From Streptomyces sp. NBC_01775 (GTDB lineage: Bacteria > Actinomycetota > Actinomycetes > Streptomycetales > Streptomycetaceae), in assembly GCF_035917675.1 (NCBI RefSeq), contig NZ_CP109104.1, positions 8,997,595 through 9,061,594 of the forward strand: a stretch of 64,000 bases of DNA, given 5' to 3'. Shown here one piece after another: positions 53,806-62,633 of the stretch. The notes below the pieces were generated by a model. That model saw nothing but the letters and a program-made list of their open reading frames with translations. It searched no databases and had not been told where the DNA came from. Every line of letters begins with the position of its first letter. Within the stretch, counting starts at the first letter, position 1. Position numbers and translations under genes: made by a program.

Positions 53806-54312
53806 ATGAGGATCGGAAAATGCGGCAACATTGGTGCCGGCGTTTTGCTGTTAGCGGCACTGGGCGTCCTCGGGGTGCCTACCGCGCAGGCTGATGACCG
53901 CGTGACGGCAAGTGAAGGTTCGCCGGCCATAGCAGCGGACTGGCACTACATCTACACTGCGGACGAGGGGGACACGGGAGGACAAGCTTCAATCCAGTTC
54001 GACGGCGACAAAGTCAAAATATGGGATCGCCAGGACGACGGGAAGGATGTGCAGTTGGACGTCTGGAACGTCAGCAACGATCCCGACACTCACGAGTACC
54101 GGCTGCGAACCGAGACCGGCTACGGAGGCACAGGGTCCGTGGACGCCGGTGATGGTCAGCCATGGAACCTGGCCGAAGGGGACTGCTTCCGCTTCCGCAT
54201 TCGGCTGGTGGAGCCTGAGACCAAGGACGACGTAGTCCCAGGCTCGACATATTCCGAGCAGGTGCGGAACCACAACTCAGGCGGGGCGCGCCAGTGCAGC
54301 GGTGTCGAGTGA
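53806..54312 (+). CDS. secreted protein of unknown function
   Basis: 168 aa. Signal peptide MRIGKCGNIGAGVLLLAALG followed by VPTAQA cleavage site. The mature part is acidic and beta-rich (ASIQFDGDKVKIWDRQDDGK, DVQLDVWNVSNDPDTHEYRL) with two Cys (GDCFRFRI, RQCSGVE). AGGGGGA 5 nt before the ATG. The upstream 150 bp are less GC-rich than the surroundings, suiting a promoter. No family recognised. Confidence 0.72.
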   Translation: MRIGKCGNIGAGVLLLAALGVLGVPTAQADDRVTASEGSPAIAADWHYIYTADEGDTGGQASIQFDGDKVKIWDRQDDGKDVQLDVWNVSNDPDTHEYRLRTETGYGGTGSVDAGDGQPWNLAEGDCFRFRIRLVEPETKDDVVPGSTYSEQVRNHNSGGARQCSGVE

Positions 54313-54328
54313 AGCTCGCGCCAGATGA

Positions 54329-54369
54329 CTGATCACCGGTGAGTGCATTCTCCGGCCACGGGTGATCAG
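54329..54369 (+). terminator. hairpin after the secreted gene
   Basis: CTGATCACC and GGTGATCAG, 9-bp perfect stem, 23-nt loop, 17 bp after the stop codon. Confidence 0.5.
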
Positions 54370-54539
54370 CCACCGGCTCAGCCTGGGGTGCTCCGGGAAC
54401 CGAGGGCAGGACCCCGGGCTGGCCGGCTACGCGATCTGTGCACGGGTGTCCCACCGCAACCTGGCACGCCATCACCGACACCCACCAACCCACCAACACC
54501 GAACCAGCACACCGCAGGTGGGCTGTTACGGTGACCGCA

Positions 54540-54665
54540 TGACGACGGACGCCGTCTCACCGGCGATCTCGCATCGGTACCCAGGGCCGAGTTCGCCTTC
54601 CCCGGCCCGCTGCGCGACCAACTCGTTGCGGCGATCCTCAACGGTTCCAAGACTTCCACGACACA
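54540..54665 (+). pseudogene. ASCH-domain protein, N-terminal fragment
   Basis: From ATG 54540, TTDAVSPAISHR, then in a second frame VPRAEFAFPGPLRDQLVAAI LNGSKTST, the start of ASCH-domain (RNA-binding) proteins. Cut off at ~54665 by the IstB fragment. Confidence 0.5.
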
Positions 54666-55010
54666 CTCGTCCAGACAGAGCAGGTCAACGCGTCCCTAGC
54701 GGGCGATGGTGCGGGCGAGGTTTCCTCTCGTCCGCGGCCTCGGCGAGTTCGTTCACCAGGTTGACGGTGGTGGTGTAGCAGACACGGAATCCCGCTTCGG
54801 CGATCGCGGTTCCGATGCCGATCAGCAGGTGGGACTTGCCGGTGCCGCTGTCACCGATCAGGCAGAGCGGCTGGTTGGCCTTCGCCCAGGCCGGATCGGC
54901 CAGCGTGCCCACCAGTTCCGGGGTGACGTTCGGGTTCTCCGCGAAGACGAAGTCCTCCAGCCGCTTGGGCCTGGGGAAGTTCGCTTCCCTGACCAGCCGC
55001 TCCTTGCTCG
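54650..55010 (-). pseudogene. IstB-like ATPase of an IS21-family element, fragment
   Basis: ERLVREANFPRPKRLEDFVF, LADPAWAKANQPLCLIGDSG TGKSHL (Walker A), FRVCYTTTVNLVNELAEAAD. The frame then shifts, giving ARTIAR, stop, GRVDLLCLDE (Walker B) before ending. Both ends are lost. Confidence 0.7.
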
Positions 55011-55645
55011 GGCGCCGTGAGGTCGAGCGCCAGACGGGCCAGAGCCATGGAGCCGTGCACGCAGCCGCCCGAGCAGGAGACCAGGGCGCTGCGCGGGCCT
55101 CCGCGCCGCGCATACAGGGCGTGCCGGGTGGGCGAGGCGAACTCCTTGGTATGGACGGCGGCTTGCTCCGCGTCCGGGCGGTCACGTAGAAGCCAGAAGC
55201 CGGTCGCCTCCCCCTCGTCGAAGGCCCGGCCCATCGAGACCCCAGGAGCGTTGCGCACCTCGCGAAAAGAGACAATGACTGGTTCAGCACCCCACAGGGG
55301 TGTCAGGAACAGTCGTTCGTGTCCGGCCGCCGGGTCGCTGAAGACATGCCTCGGGTCCGGCTGGAGGGGGACGGAGCGGGCCCGCAGGACGGGGGTCCCC
55401 CGCGGCCACTCCAGTTCGGCTCCCTGCAAGTGCTCTCGCTGGACCGGGCAGGAAGAACAGGCACCTTCCATCGTGCACCGCCCGTACCCGCCCCACCGCT
55501 GACGGCCGGTCATGCTCTCGTACAGCGTGACGTACTTGGTCGGGAGCAGCCCGCACTGGTCGCGAGGACGGCCCACGTGTGCGTTCAGGGAAAGCCGGTT
55601 CCCCCCGTGGTCGGGGCGGTCCGGTTCAGGCAGATAGACAGGCAT
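55011..55645 (-). CDS. conserved Cys-rich hypothetical protein, 3' end replaced
   Basis: Starts at ATG 55645 (GGAGG 5 nt upstream): MPVYLPEPDRPDHGGNRLSL NAHVG, YESMTGRQRWGGYGRCTMEG ACSSCPVQREH (three Cys), VIVSFREVRNAPGVSMGRAF, LDLTAPE. After ~55011 the frame enters IstB sequence out of frame, so the natural C-terminus is gone. It directly follows a DUF6349-like gene. Function unknown. Confidence 0.5.
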
Positions 55646-55679
55646 GTAGTCCTCCGGTCGTGACGGGACGGGCCGCCCC

Positions 55680-56090
55680 GGCGCCGTGGCGCAGCCCGCC
55701 GCTGATGGGCAGCGAGCCTGGGAGCGCGCCCCGGCGAAAGCGTTCAGAAGAGGGCAGGTGGACTCGGGAACGGGGGGGCGGGTGCGGGCGGGTGGGGGCA
55801 TGTGGAGCCGGTAGCGCGGGCTGGCGGTGGCACGGCGCACGAGCTGGGGGGCTCCGGCGTCGAGCCAGCGGGGCGGGTAGAGGGCGCGGACGAGGGCCCA
55901 TACGCGGGCGCTTTCCTGGCCGGCGGGACCGAGCAGGGGCAGGAGGGTGCGCCACCCGGGAAACGCGTGGTCGTGGGTGTCCTCGACGGCGGCGCGGTCT
56001 GCGGTGCGACCGGTGCGCTCCTCGTCCTCCCAGGTGCAGGCGAGGCAGGCCCCGCGGTACTCCTCGGCGTCGTCGCTGGTGCGGCGAGTA
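55680..56090 (-). pseudogene. DUF6349-like protein, 3' part, cut by IS insertion
   Basis: Minus strand, in several frames: DDAEEYRGACLACTWEDEER, HDHAFPGWRTL, LLGPAGQESARVWALVRALY PPRWLDAGAP. This resembles Streptomyces DUF6349 proteins (CLAC.WE, DHAFPGWR). The preceding residues (RAPHVCGHPALT) continue beyond the IS at 56957-57000, so the IS sits inside the gene. Frameshifts downstream show further decay. Confidence 0.5.
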
Positions 56091-56956
56091 AGACCGTGTC
56101 CTATGTGGTGAGGCGGACGTTGGTCTGTGTATGGGGCGGGGAACGTGGAGTTGGATTGTTCCGGACGGGTTGTGGGAGGTCGCGAAGCCGCTGATCCCGG
56201 CGTCGAGAGTCCGGCCGCAGGGTGGCGGGACGCAGGACACGCCTGATGAGACGGTGTTCGCGGCGATCGTCTATGTACTGGTCAGTGGCTGTGCCTGGCG
56301 GTCGTTGCCGCCGTGCTTCGGGATATCGAAGTCGACGGCCCATCGTCGGTTCGTGATCTGGTCGAGAGCGGGCGTCTGGGGCCGGCTACATGAGACTGTG
56401 CTGCACCGGCTCGATGACGCCGGCCTCATCGACGTCACCCGTGTCGTTCTCGACTCCGCCCACGTGAGGGCGAAAAAGGGGCGAACACACAGGCCCGTCG
56501 CCTGTGGACCGGGGCAAGCCGGGTTCGAAGATGCACGTTCTGTCGGACGCGAACGGACTGCCCCTCCTCGTCGGCGTCTCCGCCGCCAACGTCCACGACA
56601 GCGAAGGGCTGAAGCCGATGGTGGCCGGTCACCAAACGAGACACGACCCTGATCGAGGCCGGTACTTCAAACCTCAGCGGCTGCACGCCGACAAAGCCTA
56701 CGACCGGCCAGACCTGCGCAGATGGCTGCGCGGCAAGCGCATCGGCGTCCGCATCGCCCGCAAAGGCATCGAGTCCAGCGAGCGGTTAGGGCGCCGCGGA
56801 TGGGTCATTGAACGCGCCATGTCATGGCTGACCGGCTACCGACGCCTCAACCACCGCTACGAATGCGACCCGGGCAACTACCTGGCCTTCCTCGGCCTCG
56901 CAGCCGCCCTGTGCTGCTACAAACGACTCATCCGCCTCACCACATAGGACACGGTC
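56091..56956 (+). mobile_element. IS5-family insertion sequence, complete ends, TAA target duplication
   Basis: 866 bp. The left end (56090-56116) and right end (56931-56957) are exact reverse complements over 27 bp, beginning GACCGTGTCCTATG. TAA occurs on both sides (56088-56090 and 56957-56959), a 3-bp TNA duplication typical of the IS5 family. One transposase in two frames. Confidence 0.88.
56131..56947 (+). CDS. IS5-family transposase split by a frame change at A5G4
   Basis: Frame 1 (56131-56652): VPDGLWEVAKPLIPASRVRP, AIVYVLVSGCAWRSLPPCFG, LIDVTRVVLDSAHVRAKK (first Asp). Frame 2 (to 56947): EHTGPSPVDRGKPGSKMHVL, LHADKAYDRPDLRRWL (second Asp), RRGWVIERAMSWLTGYRRL (Glu). The switch is at GCGAAAAAGGGGCGAA (~56469): reading +1 there, or restoring one lost G, gives a normal full-length DDE transposase. 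Either a simple 1-base deletion or programmed frameshifting as used by some IS5 relatives. Confidence 0.8.
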
Positions 56957-57015
56957 TAAGGGCCGGGTGCCCGCACACATGCGGTGCCCGAGACCGCGAA
57001 CCGGGAGGGGATTCG

Positions 57016-57447
57016 ATGGAGACGCTGACAACCGTGACGGGTGTGCTGGGGTTAGTGGGCGTGGCGGGGGTGCGCGCGGCCCGCGCGTGGATGTGCGCGC
57101 GCACCCGTCTGACCGCCCTCCGTCTGGACCCGGCGCACGTCGCCGCCCGCCAGGACGCCACGCTGTCGGGCAGGCTCGTCACCTACGAGCGCGACTGGCG
57201 TGCCGCCGCCACCGACCCGAACCAGAACATGGCCTCCTGGACGCGCCACGTCCAGGAGGCAGCGGAGGAAGCCATCGAGCGCCTGCCCTCCCGCCGCCCC
57301 AGCGACCGATTCGAGATCCTCAACAGTGTTCTCTCCCACCTCGCCACCTGCACCCGCGCGGCACGGGAGGCCGCCGCCGCAGCACCCGCCGAGCGCCCCC
57401 ACTCTCCCGTGGACCGAGAACCGGTCCAATCGCTGTCAAATCAGTGA
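57016..57447 (+). CDS. hypothetical protein with N-terminal hydrophobic segment
   Basis: 143 aa from the ATG at 57016 (GGGAGGGG 5 nt upstream). METLTTVTGVLGLVGVAGVR forms one membrane helix, then a helical domain (WTRHVQEAAEEAIERLPSRR, FEILNSVLSHLATCTRAARE). Probably membrane-anchored with a cytoplasmic domain. Family unknown. Confidence 0.65.
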   Translation: METLTTVTGVLGLVGVAGVRAARAWMCARTRLTALRLDPAHVAARQDATLSGRLVTYERDWRAAATDPNQNMASWTRHVQEAAEEAIERLPSRRPSDRFEILNSVLSHLATCTRAAREAAAAAPAERPHSPVDREPVQSLSNQ

Positions 57448-57748
57448 GCCACTCCGTTGGCCTGGCAGGATCGCACACGGGGGGATCCTGAACGACAGCA
57501 CTGGGTGAACGCGCAGCCGACTGCAACGATCACTGAGGATGTACGGTCGTGCCGAGGCTGCGCTGAAGCCCGAGTCGCAGAAGCTGTTCACCGAGCCGTG
57601 CCTGCACGGGCTGCGCGCCAAGTTGTGCGATGGCGCGCAAGGGGGGCCGGCGCTCCCGAAGTGCCGGAGCGAGTCGCCGCATGATGCGGCGGTCGCTGCT
57701 GGGTGGCACGAGGCGGCGTCCTGGGCCGGGCAGTGGGAAGGGCATAGA
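57448..57748. other. convergent intergenic region
   Basis: About 300 bp between converging genes, with no gene or clear hairpin recognised. Confidence 0.4.
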
Positions 57749-58858
57749 TCACGGCAGAGACTTTTTGAGCTCATTGACGAGCAGTCCTCGTTGATGCGTC
57801 GACAGAGCTCCTCTTTTGATCCGGGTGGTCCCAGGCTCGCAGAAGGGGGTGAAGCCTGCGATGAGAAGATCCAACTGCTGTGGGTATCGACGGCCCAGCT
57901 CTTGGCGAGCGGCATGCTCCGCCTCATGCCAGGGCTTCGCGACGTCTTCTTTCCGCTGCGCGGCAACCCGGCCCAGCTGCCGGACGTGCATCTGGCACTC
58001 GCGCCACCGCTGGCCCAGGGCACGGATGAACCTGCGCCGGTTGATGAGCGCCCAGGCGTCCTCCTCCTTCAACGAACGCACAGCCTTCATGTCGAGAGAC
58101 GTGAGTTCAGTGGTGAACACTGGCTCAAGTCCGGCCAGTTCACAGTGCCGGTCGCGGAGGTGTTCCAAGGCTCCGGCCCATCGGCGCAGGAGCAGCGGGT
58201 GCCGAAGCTCGTCACAGCGGTCCTGCTGGTGGGTGGTGTCGCCGGCCGCCAGGGAAGTGAGCTCGTCCGGCGGCGCGGACAGCAGAGCCTGTATTCTCCC
58301 GCTGTCGGACGGCGCGTCGATCAGACCTTTTGTGACGGCATCCTCGATGGCGTCAAAAACGTCACGGTAGGACACGTGGTAGAACGGATGATCCGAAGGC
58401 AGGCCGCGCCGGGCCAGTTCCTGTGCTCGTAGTTCTAAGTATTCCTCACGGTAGTGCTTGGCCAAGATCGCCAGGGCTGCGAGCCGGGCATCCTTGAGAT
58501 GCTCACCCAGCATCTCCCAGCCCTGATCTGCGCGCCTTGCTTTCAGAAGCCCGTTGACCTGTCCCATCCGCTGGAGAACGACGCCCCCACGGCGTTTCAC
58601 TTTCGTCAAGCGCGGATCACCGGTAAATGCCATGCGCTCGATACTCGACGCAAGTTCTCCTGCGCCCGCGTACAGGGCGTCAGCCCACTGCTCAATCCAG
58701 TCGTCGCTGTTCAGAGCCTCGGAAACAGTGGAGTCGACGCGACCGTCAGCCTCGGCAACGGCCGTTGAGACCAGGACATCGAAGTCGACCTCCCACCAGC
58801 GCTTGAGTTCGAGGTAGGTCATCGCGCGGATCTCGTGGATCTTCAGGTATCGCGGCAT
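57749..58858 (-). CDS. orphan 369-aa helical protein, unknown
   Basis: An intact, long, predominantly helical protein: MPRYLKIHEIRAMTYLELKR, DDWIEQWADALYAGAGELAS, RRADQGWEMLGEHLKDARLA ALAILAKHYREEYLELRAQE, SDHPFYHVSYRDVFDAIEDA, LLLRRWAGALEHLRDRHCEL, WHEAEHAARQELGRRYPQQL. No signal peptide, membrane segment or catalytic motif; rich in Glu, Arg and Trp. Codon use includes more A/T-ending codons than neighbours, suggesting transfer. I do not recognise it; a phage/plasmid or defence-related origin is possible but not shown. Confidence 0.7.
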   Translation of the reverse strand: MPRYLKIHEIRAMTYLELKRWWEVDFDVLVSTAVAEADGRVDSTVSEALNSDDWIEQWADALYAGAGELASSIERMAFTGDPRLTKVKRRGGVVLQRMGQVNGLLKARRADQGWEMLGEHLKDARLAALAILAKHYREEYLELRAQELARRGLPSDHPFYHVSYRDVFDAIEDAVTKGLIDAPSDSGRIQALLSAPPDELTSLAAGDTTHQQDRCDELRHPLLLRRWAGALEHLRDRHCELAGLEPVFTTELTSLDMKAVRSLKEEDAWALINRRRFIRALGQRWRECQMHVRQLGRVAAQRKEDVAKPWHEAEHAARQELGRRYPQQLDLLIAGFTPFCEPGTTRIKRGALSTHQRGLLVNELKKSLP

Positions 58859-59081
58859 GCTGGGCTCTCTTTGATGAGCGCTCCCGGTTCAGGACCATGA
58901 TGCGGGAACGCGTTCGGAGGCGGACTCGTACGGCCAACCACTACCCTCCCGACGGCCCCTTTCCTCACCTGAGCGGGGAGACCCGCGCCGCTGCCCTCGG
59001 CGGTCGCCGAAGTCCAGGTCGGGCGGATCATCATCGACCCAGCCGGGCACTTTGACCAATATCGAACTAAGATTCGATCTA

Positions 59082-59579
59082 TGAGTGGGTGGCGTGCCCG
59101 TGCGGGGCCGTGGGCGACCCTGCCCGACGGCCAGCAGCTTGACGTCATCGTCACCGCCCGCGAGCGCACCTCGGACGGCCGGGTGGTTCGCCTGTGAGGC
59201 CATCCTGCCCACCCGCTACGAGCACGCCGACCGGCAGAGAGAGGCGAAGGCCGCACCGACCCGGATCACCGTGGCGGCAGACTCCATCACCCCGATTCCC
59301 GGCGAGCGCTACGACGCGGTGCCGACGAAGGGTGCGGACGGCAGTGGTTGGCGGTGCGTACTCGGGGTGTGCGGAATGAGGCGCCGCAGTGGTACGTGCA
59401 CCGGAAGGACTGCTGGCAGGCCCGGGGCGACTGGAAGAGGCGGCTGGTGACGGCGGCGAAGGCGCCGGCCCTGCTGGCGGACATGAGCGCGGCCCGGGTG
59501 TGCGACGTATGCCGCCCCGACCGGAAGCCGCGGACCTGGTCGGCCTCCGCCGAGTATGAAGACCGCCGGGATGGATAGC
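59082..59579 (+). pseudogene. uncharacterised Streptomyces protein with two compensating frameshifts
   Basis: ATG 59082: GPWATLPDGQQLDVIVTARE RTSDGR, then by removing one G at ~59181 (GGG run) WFACEAILPTRYEHADRQRE, RITVAADSITPIPGERYDAV PTKGADG, then by adding one base at ~59341 WLAVRTRGVRNEAPQWYVHR KDCW, ADMSAARVCDVCRPDRKPRT. The corrected product (~165 aa) is smooth and ends normally at 59579. It contains C-x2-C and HRKDC elements, perhaps zinc-binding. A relative lies at 21640-22330. Confidence 0.6.
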
Positions 59580-59589
59580 GCAGGCTCTC

Positions 59590-59889
59590 TGTCTCAGGCT
59601 CTGGCGAGTGCTTGGCGCAGGTCGCGGGCGGCGGATTCCTGACGGTTCCGGGCAGGGATGCTGCGGTAGAGGTCGGCTGCGCGGGTGTGGGGTGAGGCCC
59701 TTTCGCCATCCGGAGAGGAATTCGGCAAGCGCCGTCGTGGCAGTGCTACAGGCCCGCGCGGCGTCGCCTTCCCGTAGCCAGCAGGCTGCCGCGTCGATGT
59801 GCAGCAGGCCGCGCGTCATGCTGCTGGTCGGAGCGGAGAGCTCAAGGGCACGGTCCTGGCTTGCGCGTGTGGCTCTATCGACGTCACAC
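59590..59889 (-). pseudogene. C-terminal part of a TPR-containing regulator
   Basis: RATRASQDRALELSAPTSSM TRGLLHIDAAACWLREGDAA RACSTATTALAEFLSGWR then, after a frameshift near 59705, RAADLYRSIPARNRQESAAR DLRQAL. This is the TPR tail of Streptomyces XRE/TPR regulators. It is cut at 59890 by the ISL3 element; the N-terminal part is not found beyond the element. Confidence 0.55.
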
Positions 59890-61651
59890 GGTTCTGGCTC
59901 AACTTCCGTGCAAGGGCAACTCTGAGTGACGGTTGGCGGCTGCCGGGTGGCGCGAGAAGCAGACCGAAAATAGATCGTGATCGTCGCGGTGGGGCTGACA
60001 GTCTCGCCCGTGAGAGAAGTTGTACTCCGGTTGCAGGAGCTGTTGTTACCGGCGATCGCGGACGTCGCGGTGCTGTCGGTAGACGTCGATATCGCGATAG
60101 TCCGTGTTGACGCGCAAGGCACTTCGCCGGGCGCCGCCTGCCCGCAGTGCGGCATCTCGTCGGCTCGGGTTCACAGCTCCTACCTGCGGTTTCCTGCCGA
60201 TGTCCCGAGCGGTGGGCGAAGAGTCGTACTCCGCCTGCACGTCCGGCGCTTCCGGTGTCTGGACAGGGTGTGTCCGCGCCGGACCTTCGTCGAGCAGATA
60301 CCCGGCCTGACCCGGAAGCACGGCCAGCGCACCGAGCGGCTGCGCTCCACGCTCGCTTCGGTAGGTCTCGCCCTGGCGGGCCGGGCCGGTGCCCGACTGT
60401 CCGCGGTTCTGGGCATCTCCGTCAGCCGAAGCACGGTCCTGCGCCTGGTCCAAGCCCTGCCAGAACCGGATATCCCGTCTCCTCGGGTGGTCGGCGTCGA
60501 TGAGTACGCCACCCGCAAAGGCCATGCGTACGGCACCGTGCTGGTCGATGTCGAGACCCGGCGACCGGTGGACCTGCTGCCCGACCGGGAGGCGTCCAGC
60601 GTGGCCGGGTGGCTCTCCGCCCGTCCCGGGATCGAGGTCGTATGCCGCGACCGTGCGCCCTTCTTCGCGGAAGGCGCCAGGGCCGGGGCGCCACAAGCCA
60701 TCCAGGTCGCTGACCAGTGGCACTTGTGGAGCAACCTCGGTGATGCTGCCGAGCGTGCTGTCGCCCGCCATCGCCAGTGTCTGCGCGTCCTCCTGCCCGA
60801 ATCGGTCGGGAAGGAGGACACGGACGAGCCTGTGCTGTCAGGGGAGACTCCGGCCTCGCCGTGGAAGAGTGAGCGGTTCGCCAACCGCATCCGGGCTAGA
60901 CACGTCACCGTCCACGCAATGCTCGAAGCTGGCCACAGCCGCCGTTCCATCGGTTGTCAGCTCCATATGACACACCGAACAGTCAAGAGCCTGGCTGACG
61001 CCGCCAGACCGGAAGACCTGTTCACTGGCCAGTACCGGTTCAATCGAGCCACGGCCGTTGACGAGTACAAGCCCTACCTCGACAAACGCTGGGATGAGGG
61101 ATGCACGAACGCCTGGACGCTGTGGGAGGAGATCATCCTGCTCGGCTACAACGGCAGCTACGGCATCGTCAGCGCCTACATCAGGAAGAAGCGCACTTCA
61201 CCCCGCCCTGTCACCGCCCAGCCGCCAACACCTCGCGCTGTCACCCGGTGGATTCTCAGCCGACCAGAGGCCCTCACCGACACCGAACACACCCGGCTGA
61301 AGGAAGTCCTGGCCGACTGCCCTGAACTCGAAGCCCTCACCGGCCACGTTCGGTCCTTCGCCGAGATGCTCACCGAGCGCCAAGGCCACCGTCTCCCGCA
61401 ATGGCTCGACGCCGTCCGCAGCGACAACCTGCCCAGCCTTCACACCCTCGCGGCCGGCATTGACCGCGATCGCGACGCCGTCATCGCCGGACTCACCTTG
61501 CCCTGGAGCTCTGGCGCAGTCGAAGGCCATGTCAACCGGATCAAGATGCTCAAGCGTCAGATGTTCGGACGGGCAGGCTTCCAACTTCTTCGCAAACGCG
61601 TCCTATTTGCGTGACAGAGAGTGGCCACGTCACGGAAGTTGAGCCAGAACC
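59890..61651 (+). mobile_element. ISL3-family insertion sequence
   Basis: 1762 bp with 21-bp perfect terminal inverted repeats (59890-59910 and 61631-61651, starting GGTTCTGGCTCAACTTCCGT). One intact transposase. The flanking 8 bp (CGTCACAC and ACTGGTGG) do not match, so the usual 8-bp duplication is missing. Confidence 0.88.
59977..61614 (+). CDS. ISL3-family transposase, intact
   Basis: 545 aa. N-terminal zinc-finger-like CPQCGISSARVHSSYLRFPA and FRCLDRVCPRRTFVEQIPGL; DDE core: VVGVDEYATRKGHAYGTVLV D (first Asp), VVCRDRAPFFAEGARAGAPQ AIQVADQWHLWSNL (second Asp), and PWSSGAVEGHVNRIKMLKRQ MFGRAGFQLLRKRVL (Glu). Full length and in one frame, so the element may still be active. GTG at 60001 is a possible alternative start to ATG 59977. 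Confidence 0.9.
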   Translation: MIVAVGLTVSPVREVVLRLQELLLPAIADVAVLSVDVDIAIVRVDAQGTSPGAACPQCGISSARVHSSYLRFPADVPSGGRRVVLRLHVRRFRCLDRVCPRRTFVEQIPGLTRKHGQRTERLRSTLASVGLALAGRAGARLSAVLGISVSRSTVLRLVQALPEPDIPSPRVVGVDEYATRKGHAYGTVLVDVETRRPVDLLPDREASSVAGWLSARPGIEVVCRDRAPFFAEGARAGAPQAIQVADQWHLWSNLGDAAERAVARHRQCLRVLLPESVGKEDTDEPVLSGETPASPWKSERFANRIRARHVTVHAMLEAGHSRRSIGCQLHMTHRTVKSLADAARPEDLFTGQYRFNRATAVDEYKPYLDKRWDEGCTNAWTLWEEIILLGYNGSYGIVSAYIRKKRTSPRPVTAQPPTPRAVTRWILSRPEALTDTEHTRLKEVLADCPELEALTGHVRSFAEMLTERQGHRLPQWLDAVRSDNLPSLHTLAAGIDRDRDAVIAGLTLPWSSGAVEGHVNRIKMLKRQMFGRAGFQLLRKRVLFA

Positions 61652-62633
61652 ACTGGTGGTCGATAAAGCCAGCATCAACGCCTGAAAGCCAGCGGTGCTC
61701 TCCGGCTGCTGCTTTCCACCGGTGTTCATCGCCTTCGGGCTGGTGTACTTCATCCTGCTGAAGATTGACCAGCCCTCGGGCCTGGTGCTGCCCCCTGAGT
61801 GGCGATTCCGGCCCGGGACCTTGCGGGGCGCATGGTAGTCACGAGCCCAGTTGGTAATCGGCCGCAGTCGTTGCTTGGGCAAGGTCTGAGAGACGCCGTC
61901 GCCCTACGCCGACCGGGGTTGTGTCTGGTGGGGTTGTCGTGTGTGGCGTATTCCTGGAAGGCCGCACTGGTACAGGGTGCCGAATGCTCGTTCGAGTCTG
62001 GGGGGTTGCGCGCAACGTGCTGTCGGTGGGGTGCAGCACAATGATCCCGGCCCGTCGGGGCTGCTGCTGAACATGGCGGTGGCCCCCTGTGTGCGAGACA
62101 GAGGGCCACCTTCATGAAGCACCTCACGATGACCTTGGGAGGCCACCATCAGAGCTACTCCTGAGCCTACGGGCTCGCAGTGTCAGTGCAGTAACTGTCA
62201 TCGGCTGGACAAGCCGCCCTTCGAGCTGGAGATACCGGGACCTCTTCGCCAGGGCAGGGGGCGTGGGCTGCGTGGAATCGCGGCAACCGCAGCTGACGAA
62301 GCGACCCGCGTCGCGGTCAAACTCCTGGGGAACGGGGCACTGCTGGCGCTTGGGTACTGGTACAGCCAGCGCTGAACCTCATCGTCGCCGGAGCGCCCTG
62401 TCTCTACTTCTTGGGCTCTCCGGCATGGCGGTCCGCATCTGGTCGTTGAGTTCACCGTCGACTTCGTTGCAGGACGACCGCGACATCGTTTTCGTCAAGG
62501 AGCACGCCGGCGGCAAGATCCTGAGTCTGAGGAGTGGCGGGCCTTCGTGAACGAGGTGATCATGATGCTGAAGTTCGACTTGATGCCTCTGTGGCGTGTG
62601 CTCGGGCCGCTGTGGTCGGGGCTGGCCGGCTGC
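61652..62633. other. 982-bp region with mainly non-coding or decayed sequence
   Basis: Contains an imperfect 13-bp stem (62079-62091 with 62098-62110), the possible small gene at 62148 and coding-like traces (for example SEEWRAFVNEV at ~62530). No intact gene apart from these. Confidence 0.4.
62148..62375 (+). CDS. possible 75-aa Cys-rich small protein with ATC start
   Basis: GGGAGG lies 5 nt before an AT-C codon; the frame then reads RATPEPTGSQCQCSNCHRLD (CxCxxC), KPPFELEIPGP and EATRVAVKLLGNGALLALGY WYSQR (a membrane-like helix), ending at 62375. Either a rare ATC start or an ATG lost by mutation. Confidence 0.3.
   Translation: MRATPEPTGSQCQCSNCHRLDKPPFELEIPGPLRQGRGRGLRGIAATAADEATRVAVKLLGNGALLALGYWYSQR

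Noticed and set aside
56131..56947. Programmed frameshift as a settled fact for the IS5 element
   Set aside because: The A5G4 run is suggestive, but a single-base deletion explains the data equally well, so it is kept only as an alternative.
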